Assembly (NCBI GenBank): GCA_030037215.1
Contig: JASHRS010000263.1
Span: 1 to 34,959 of the forward strand
Direction: 5' to 3'
Length of the DNA: 34,959 bases
From: Silvibacterium sp.
GTDB lineage: Bacteria; Acidobacteriota; Terriglobia; Terriglobales; Acidobacteriaceae
In this document: positions 30,941 to 34,959 of the stretch, piece after piece
Position numbering within the stretch: position 1 is the stretch's first letter
Layout of the letters: each line of letters begins with the position of its first letter
Position numbers and translations under genes: made by a program
The notes under the pieces: model-generated
Databases searched by the model: none
The model's input: the letters and a program-made list of their open reading frames with translations, nothing else
What the model was told of the DNA's origin: nothing

Positions 30941-30960
30941 ACAGAAAAGTGTGTTTCTGT
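30941..30960. promoter_or_regulatory. Perfect inverted repeat ACAGAAA-N6-TTTCTGT upstream of nuoA
   Basis: ACAGAAA (30941-30947) and TTTCTGT (30954-30960) are perfect 7-bp arms with loop AGTGTG, ending 34 bp before the nuoA start. It could be a regulator-binding site or a 5'-UTR hairpin of the complex I operon. The 3' arm runs into TTCCC, so a weak attenuator is also possible. Confidence 0.45.
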
Positions 30961-30994
30961 TTCCCGCATAGATGTGCGAGGATACTCTGTTGAG

Positions 30995-31393
30995 ATGAAC
31001 CCCAATGTTTTCTTGATGATGTTGGCTGCGAACCCCTGGCCCTCTATTGTGGCGCTGTTGGCCGGCGCGCTGGCGTTCGGGATCGCTCCGCTGGCACTGG
31101 CGAAGTTATGGGCGGTGAAGTTTTCTCCGGCCAAGCCTGGAATCGATAAAAATGCAATTTATGAGTGCGGACTGGAGTCGAGGGGTGATGCCTGGATCCA
31201 GTTCAAGGCGTCTTATTATTTGTACGCGATTATTTTTCTTATCTTCGACGTCGAGGCGGTTTTTCTGCTGCCGTTTGCTGTGGCATTTACCGGACTGCCG
31301 GTGGGAGCGTGCGTGGCGATGCTGGTGTTCCTGCTGCTGCTGCTTGAAGGGCTGGTATGGGCATGCCAGAAAGGCGTGTTGACGTGGAGTTGA
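30995..31393 (+). CDS. nuoA: NADH-quinone oxidoreductase subunit A
   Basis: Membrane subunit of complex I at the junction with the peripheral arm. Three hydrophobic helices are visible (VALLAGALAFGIAPLALA; YYLYAIIFLIFDVEAVFLLP; ACVAMLVFLLLLLEGLVWAC). The conserved loop GIDKNAIYECGLESRGDAW and the FDVEAVFLLP signature with its acidic residues are present. The ORF track starts at 30929; I prefer the ATG at 30995 (MNPNVFLMMLAANPW), since the upstream 22 codons are polar and unlike the family, giving 132 aa. It is the first gene of the operon; nuoB follows after 21 bp. Confidence 0.93.
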   Translation: MNPNVFLMMLAANPWPSIVALLAGALAFGIAPLALAKLWAVKFSPAKPGIDKNAIYECGLESRGDAWIQFKASYYLYAIIFLIFDVEAVFLLPFAVAFTGLPVGACVAMLVFLLLLLEGLVWACQKGVLTWS

Positions 31394-31414
31394 GCAAACT
31401 GCATAGGCGATGCG

Positions 31415-32038
31415 ATGGAACAGGATGAAACAGAAGCACTGAAGGCTGAGTTGAGGAAACACGGGATTCTTACGACGACCTTTGAAGAGCTTTACAACTG
31501 GGGCCGGAAGAACTCCGTGTGGCCGTTGACGTTTGGGCTGGCATGCTGCGCGATCGAGATGATCGCTACGACAATGGCGCGCTATGATCTGGCCCGATTC
31601 GGCGCGGAGGTTTTTCGCGCGTCTCCGCGGCAGGCGGACTTGATTATCGTGTCCGGAACGGTAACGAAGAAGATGGCTCCACAGGTAGTGCGGCTCTACA
31701 ACCAGATGCCGGAACCAAAATATGTGATTGCTATGGGCGCGTGCGCAATCTCCGGAGGACCATTTCGCGACGGCTATAACGTGCTGAAAGGAATCGACCG
31801 GTACATTCCGGTGGATGTGCATATTCCCGGATGCCCGCCGCGACCGGAGGCGCTGATTGACGCGTTCATGACGCTACAGAAGAAGATCAGTGAACAGCAA
31901 TTGACGGGCGAGGGCCGTCCGCGACACCTGTATGCAGAGCTGCCGAGCGAGTTCAAGGTTCCGGATTATGGTGAGCATGGACTGGAGCCAACGGAAAATG
32001 CCGAGGTGTGGAACCCGCTCAAAGTGATTCAGGGATGA
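31415..32038 (+). CDS. nuoB: NADH-quinone oxidoreductase subunit B (cluster N2)
   Basis: Peripheral-arm subunit binding the terminal [4Fe-4S] cluster N2 that reduces quinone. The four ligands are visible: the tandem Cys pair in [13 protein letters not shown], the Cys in [10 protein letters not shown] and the Cys in [34 protein letters not shown] is also typical. The 207-aa length includes a C-terminal extension after the core ([17 protein letters not shown]) of moderate length. AGG precedes the ATG by 7 nt. The stop overlaps the nuoC start as ATGA. Confidence 0.96.
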   Translation: MEQDETEALKAELRKHGILTTTFEELYNWGRKNSVWPLTFGLACCAIEMIATTMARYDLARFGAEVFRASPRQADLIIVSGTVTKKMAPQVVRLYNQMPEPKYVIAMGACAISGGPFRDGYNVLKGIDRYIPVDVHIPGCPPRPEALIDAFMTLQKKISEQQLTGEGRPRHLYAELPSEFKVPDYGEHGLEPTENAEVWNPLKVIQG

Positions 32039-32649
32039 CAGCACAAACCATCAGTGCGGAGCAGGTCAAGGCGGCAATTGAGGCGGCCGTTCCCGGCTGC
32101 CGCGTGGAGATTCTGCAAAACGGCAGCCCTTCAGCACAGCATTCCTTAGTTCTCGATCATAAGCATGCGACAGAGATTGCGCGCTTTTTACGCGATGATG
32201 TAGAGCTGCGTCTGGACTACTGCTCGAATGTGACAGGAGTGGACTGGCTGGATACCGAAGTCAGCGAGAAAGTGAAGACGAAGAAGCTGGTGGATGGCGT
32301 GGAAACCGAGGTTGAAGAAGTAAAAAAGACCACGGTTCCTGGCAGGCTGGAGGCCGTTTATCACCTTTTTTCGATGGAAAAGAAGCATGGGCCGGTGATC
32401 GTGCTGCTGCGAACGGGAAATCGCACGGATGACGTGCGCGTGCCGTCGCTGACTCCGGTGTGGCGAAGTGCGGAGTTCCAGGAGCGCGAGGTTTTCGATC
32501 TGTACGGGATTGTGTTTGAAGGGCATCCTGATCTGCGGCGCATTTTGATGTGGGATGAGTTCGCCGATCATCCGATGCGCAAGGACTATGTGCCTCCGGC
32601 AGACGATGATGAGCCGTTGCATGCGGCGACCGGCGAGAGAGAGCGATGA
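32035..32649 (+). CDS. nuoC: NADH-quinone oxidoreductase subunit C
   Basis: The 30-kDa peripheral subunit that packs against NuoD. The C-terminal signature is clear: [20 protein letters not shown], then [13 protein letters not shown] and [10 protein letters not shown]. The ORF track begins nine codons early; the ATG at 32035 ([14 protein letters not shown]) overlaps the nuoB stop (ATGA) and gives 204 aa. Unusually, about 30 charged residues ([20 protein letters not shown] and following) are inserted between the conserved VTGVDWLD and EAVYHLFSM strands, which are normally joined by a short turn. The stop overlaps the nuoD start (ATGA). Confidence 0.94.
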   Translation: MTAQTISAEQVKAAIEAAVPGCRVEILQNGSPSAQHSLVLDHKHATEIARFLRDDVELRLDYCSNVTGVDWLDTEVSEKVKTKKLVDGVETEVEEVKKTTVPGRLEAVYHLFSMEKKHGPVIVLLRTGNRTDDVRVPSLTPVWRSAEFQEREVFDLYGIVFEGHPDLRRILMWDEFADHPMRKDYVPPADDDEPLHAATGERER

Positions 32650-33800
32650 GCGTGGAGATTGCAGAGGACAGGATGGCGGAACTAACCGGTGATCCCGACA
32701 GCGGCCAGCTGCTCGAAATCTCAATGGGGCCGCATCATCCGTCGACGCACGGGGTATTCCGCATGAACGTGACGCTGGAGGGCGAGCGCGTGGTGCGGCT
32801 GAAACCCGTGTTCGGCTATCTGCATCGCAACCACGAAAAGATTGCGGAAAACGCGAGCTATCTGGCAGCGATTCCTTACACCGACCGGCTGGATTATCTG
32901 TGCTCAATGACCAACAACTGGGGCTACGCGCTCGCCGTGGAGAAACTGGTGGGGATTGCGGTGCCGGAGCGCGCCGAATACATCCGGGTGATTGTAGCGG
33001 AGCTGACGCGGCTTCAAAACCATGCATCGCTGATCGGATTTTTGCTGCAGGACATGGGCGCGAGCGGTACTCCGCTGATGTATGCCTTCCGCGAGAGGGA
33101 AAAGATTCTGGACCTGTTCGAGTCGCTCACAGGATCACGCATGATGTGCAATTACATGCGTTTTGGAGGGGTAAGAGTCGATACGACGCCTGAATGGCTG
33201 GAGGAGGTACAGGCGCTGGTAAGCCGGTTTCCTCAGTTCCTGGATGAGTTCGAGAAACTGCTGACGGAAAACGAAATTCTGATGAGCCGTACGCAGGGAG
33301 TGGGGATTCTTCCGCGCGAACTGGCCATCAATGCCGGAGTGACCGGGCCGATGCTGCGTGCGAGCGGCGTGAATTACGACATCCGCAAAGTGGACGGCTA
33401 CGGTATTTATGACCGCTTCACCTTCCGCGTGCCGCTGGGCGAGCACGGCGACGTGTACGACCGGTACATGATGCGTGCGCTGGAGATGCACGAGTCTCTG
33501 AAGATTCTGGAGCAGGCGCTCAGGGAGATTACGGCCGGTCCGGTAATCGATCCAAAGACACGGTTGCGCGGATTGCGTCCTAAGGCAGGCGAGGCGTACG
33601 GAAGGATCGAGTCGCCAAAGGGCGAACTGGGATTTTATCTGATCAGCAACGGGACGACGGAGCCGTATCGCTACAGGGTAAGGCCGCCGAGTCTCATCAA
33701 CCTGACGGTGCTCGAAGATATGTGCCTGGGACGAAGCGTGGCAGATATTGTTGTGATTCTTGGCAGCATAGACATTGTTTTAGGCGAGGTAGACCGCTGA
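32646..33800 (+). CDS. nuoD: NADH-quinone oxidoreductase subunit D
   Basis: The 49-kDa subunit lining the quinone-binding cavity with NuoB. Features include [20 protein letters not shown] (the His loop at the quinone head), [36 protein letters not shown], the [20 protein letters not shown] helix, and the C-terminal [20 protein letters not shown] and [17 protein letters not shown]. The 384-aa length is that of a separate subunit; it is not fused to nuoC. It starts in an ATGA overlap with nuoC. The expected next genes nuoE-F-G are absent. Confidence 0.97.
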   Translation: MSVEIAEDRMAELTGDPDSGQLLEISMGPHHPSTHGVFRMNVTLEGERVVRLKPVFGYLHRNHEKIAENASYLAAIPYTDRLDYLCSMTNNWGYALAVEKLVGIAVPERAEYIRVIVAELTRLQNHASLIGFLLQDMGASGTPLMYAFREREKILDLFESLTGSRMMCNYMRFGGVRVDTTPEWLEEVQALVSRFPQFLDEFEKLLTENEILMSRTQGVGILPRELAINAGVTGPMLRASGVNYDIRKVDGYGIYDRFTFRVPLGEHGDVYDRYMMRALEMHESLKILEQALREITAGPVIDPKTRLRGLRPKAGEAYGRIESPKGELGFYLISNGTTEPYRYRVRPPSLINLTVLEDMCLGRSVADIVVILGSIDIVLGEVDR

Positions 33801-33802
33801 GG

Positions 33803-33871
33803 ATGCGGGTGTATCTTGAGAGTGAGTTTGAGCGCATGTTGAAGCACGAACGGACAAACCATGCTGGGTAA
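33803..33871 (+). CDS. Possible 22-aa ORF between nuoD and nuoI
   Basis: The 60-bp nuoD-nuoI gap holds an ATG two bases after the nuoD stop. It opens a 22-codon frame, MRVYLESEFERMLKHERTNH and AG, whose stop lies 8 bp inside nuoI. It may be a translational-coupling leader that carries ribosomes from nuoD to nuoI, whose own ribosome site is weak, or it may be chance. It resembles no complex I subunit I know. Confidence 0.25.
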   Translation: MRVYLESEFERMLKHERTNHAG

Positions 33872-34451
33872 AGGCATCTTAAAGGGTCTGGTGGAGACGG
33901 CCCGGAATTTCTTTGGCAGCTACGCCGAAAAGGAGCGGCTGACGACTGTTCAGTTTCCTGAAGAGCGGCTGGTGCAGCCCGAGGCGGCCCGTGTTTTTCC
34001 GTTTCTGCTGTACGACACCGACGATGCGGAAAAGGGCTTGCGCTGCGTCGCATGCAAGATATGCGAGGTTGAATGCCCGCCGAAGTGCATCACGATTGAA
34101 AAAAGCACGGAGAAGAAGCCGGATTATGCTGGCAACTACGCGGGCAAACCACAGTTCTATCCAGCAAAGTTCAGCATCGACGTCTCTGTCTGCATGAGCT
34201 GCCAGATCTGCGTGGAGGTTTGCCCCTTTGACGCGATCAAGATGGACACGGCCTTTGAGCTGAGCACGGACGACCGCTTCGGCGGCCTGCTGTGGGAGAA
34301 AGACCGGCTCACGAAATCGAACGAGTATTATCACTTGATCCATCCGACGGAAGCGGCTGAAGTGGACGCACAGCTTGCCGGGAAGAAAGCCAAAGCTGAG
34401 GCGAAGCCCGCTGCCGCTGCAGCGACGACAGGAGCCGCAGCCGCCCGATGA
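33861..34451 (+). CDS. nuoI: NADH-quinone oxidoreductase subunit I (two [4Fe-4S] clusters)
   Basis: The ferredoxin-like subunit carrying clusters N6a and N6b. Two classic C-x2-C-x2-C-x3-C-P motifs are present: CVACKICEVECP and CMSCQICVEVCP. The N-terminal amphipathic helix GILKGLVETARNFFGSY lies along the membrane in known structures. The C-terminus has an added low-complexity Ala/Lys tail (KKAKAEAKPAAAAATTG) beyond the conserved core. It starts 60 bp after nuoD; the stop overlaps the nuoH ATG (ATGA). Here nuoI precedes nuoH, the reverse of the common H-I order. Confidence 0.95.
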   Translation: MLGKGILKGLVETARNFFGSYAEKERLTTVQFPEERLVQPEAARVFPFLLYDTDDAEKGLRCVACKICEVECPPKCITIEKSTEKKPDYAGNYAGKPQFYPAKFSIDVSVCMSCQICVEVCPFDAIKMDTAFELSTDDRFGGLLWEKDRLTKSNEYYHLIHPTEAAEVDAQLAGKKAKAEAKPAAAAATTGAAAAR

Positions 34452-34959
34452 CGCAGGCTCTGGACCAGATTTTCGTAACGCTCAAGCACTGGGCAGTCGC
34501 GCATTTTCCGGCGGCGTTACAGCCTGCGGTGTCGATTCTGCTGTCGATCGTTGCAGTCCTGGTGATTTTCCCCACGCTGTTTGCAGTGACAACGATTCTT
34601 GAGCGCAAAGGGCTGGCGCGGATTCAGAACAGATATGGGCCGAACCGGGTAGGTCCATTCGGATTGCTCCAGCCGCTGGCGGATGCGTTGAAGTCGCTGA
34701 CCAAAGAAGATATTGTTCCGCGCTCGGCAGACAAGCTGGTGCATTTCGCGGCTCCGCTGTTGCTGGTGGCGACTGCGTTTCTGGAATATGCAGTGGTGCC
34801 TGTGGGCAGAAACATGGTTGTGGCGGATATGGACGCCGGCGTGCTGTTTTTCTTCGCTGTGAGTGCGGCGATGGAGCTGTCCATTTTCATGGCCGGATGG
34901 TCGAGCCGGAACAAATATTCGCTGCTGGGCGCGATGCGGGCCGTGGCGCAGATGATCAG
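34448..34959 (+). CDS. nuoH: NADH-quinone oxidoreductase subunit H, N-terminal part
   Basis: Membrane subunit that forms much of the quinone channel; truncated by the window end after 170 codons and missing from the ORF track. Translation begins MTQALDQIFVTLKHWAVAHF and shows hydrophobic helices (AVSILLSIVAVLVIFPTLFA; FAAPLLLVATAFLEYAVVPV; GVLFFFAVSAAMELSIFMAG). The conserved ILERKGLARIQNRYGPNRVG and GLLQPLADALKSLTKEDIVP quinone-site loops follow, then SRNKYSLLGAMRAVAQMI at the edge. The ATG overlaps the nuoI stop (ATGA). Confidence 0.96.
   Translation, partial: MTQALDQIFVTLKHWAVAHFPAALQPAVSILLSIVAVLVIFPTLFAVTTILERKGLARIQNRYGPNRVGPFGLLQPLADALKSLTKEDIVPRSADKLVHFAAPLLLVATAFLEYAVVPVGRNMVVADMDAGVLFFFAVSAAMELSIFMAGWSSRNKYSLLGAMRAVAQMI

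Noticed and set aside
31106-31822. 238-aa minus-strand ORF opposite nuoA/nuoB
   Set aside because: Antisense shadow of conserved complex I subunits; low-complexity His/Gln/Arg content.
32188-33027. 279-aa minus-strand ORF opposite nuoC/nuoD
   Set aside because: Arg/Ser/Pro-rich shadow of two well-supported genes; no recognisable domain.
1-34959. CRISPR arrays, tRNA/rRNA genes, IS elements, attachment sites
   Set aside because: Read through without finding regularly spaced repeats, tRNA-like cloverleaf segments, transposase motifs or terminal inverted repeats; absence is by eye only.

Overview
The window looks like a chromosomal segment from an Acidobacteriota bacterium, most likely class Terriglobia (Granulicella/Terriglobus/Edaphobacter-like). 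This is inferred from the gene families: an Oar-like TonB-dependent receptor with an N-terminal carboxypeptidase-regulatory-like domain, a soluble Ser/Thr kinase with a TolB-like and TPR tail, an S53 sedolisin, secreted GH42 and GH-D-like glycosidases, and a compact complex I operon. No rRNA, tRNA, CRISPR array, insertion sequence or phage gene was seen.

Region 1 (1-9474) is a purine-salvage/ureide-degradation island. On the minus strand, in transcription order, lie allantoinase, xanthine dehydrogenase (molybdopterin, 2Fe-2S and FAD subunits), OHCU decarboxylase, HIU hydrolase, urate oxidase, an allantoate-amidohydrolase-like M20 enzyme, (S)-ureidoglycine aminohydrolase and a second M20 amidohydrolase cut by the window edge. 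A guanine deaminase is divergent. Together they encode an apparently complete route from guanine/xanthine to glyoxylate, releasing ammonia and CO2 without urea (the plant-type route). Most junctions are 4-bp ATGA/GTGA overlaps, and several automatic starts were moved to fit them.

Region 2 (9475-22867) is a carbohydrate-utilisation locus: GH42 beta-galactosidase (+); then on the minus strand L-ribulose-5-phosphate 4-epimerase (araD, TTG start), ribulokinase (araB), the large TonB-dependent receptor, a parallel beta-helix protein and a GH-D-clan-like glycosidase; and a divergent LacI-family regulator. Three similar 16-bp pseudo-palindromes (consensus about GAGAAAACGTTTTCTC) lie before the GH42 gene, the receptor gene and araD/lacI, suggesting one LacI-type regulon for arabinose/galactose-containing polysaccharide. 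No L-arabinose isomerase is in the window.

Region 3 (22956-29768) is the least explained part. A 63-aa helical peptide gene, a strong stem-loop, a heme-oxygenase-like (diiron-type) oxidase, a Ser/Thr kinase overlapping the oxidase gene by 14 bp, and an S53 peptidase lie in one direction. A FHA-GAF-PP2C phosphatase is divergent from the peptide gene. This resembles a small peptide/oxidase/peptidase unit under kinase-phosphatase control and is my main candidate for an undescribed system.

Region 4 (29787-34959) holds dinB (minus) and the start of a complex I operon, nuoA-B-C-D-I-H (plus, H cut by the window end). nuoE, nuoF and nuoG are absent between D and I.
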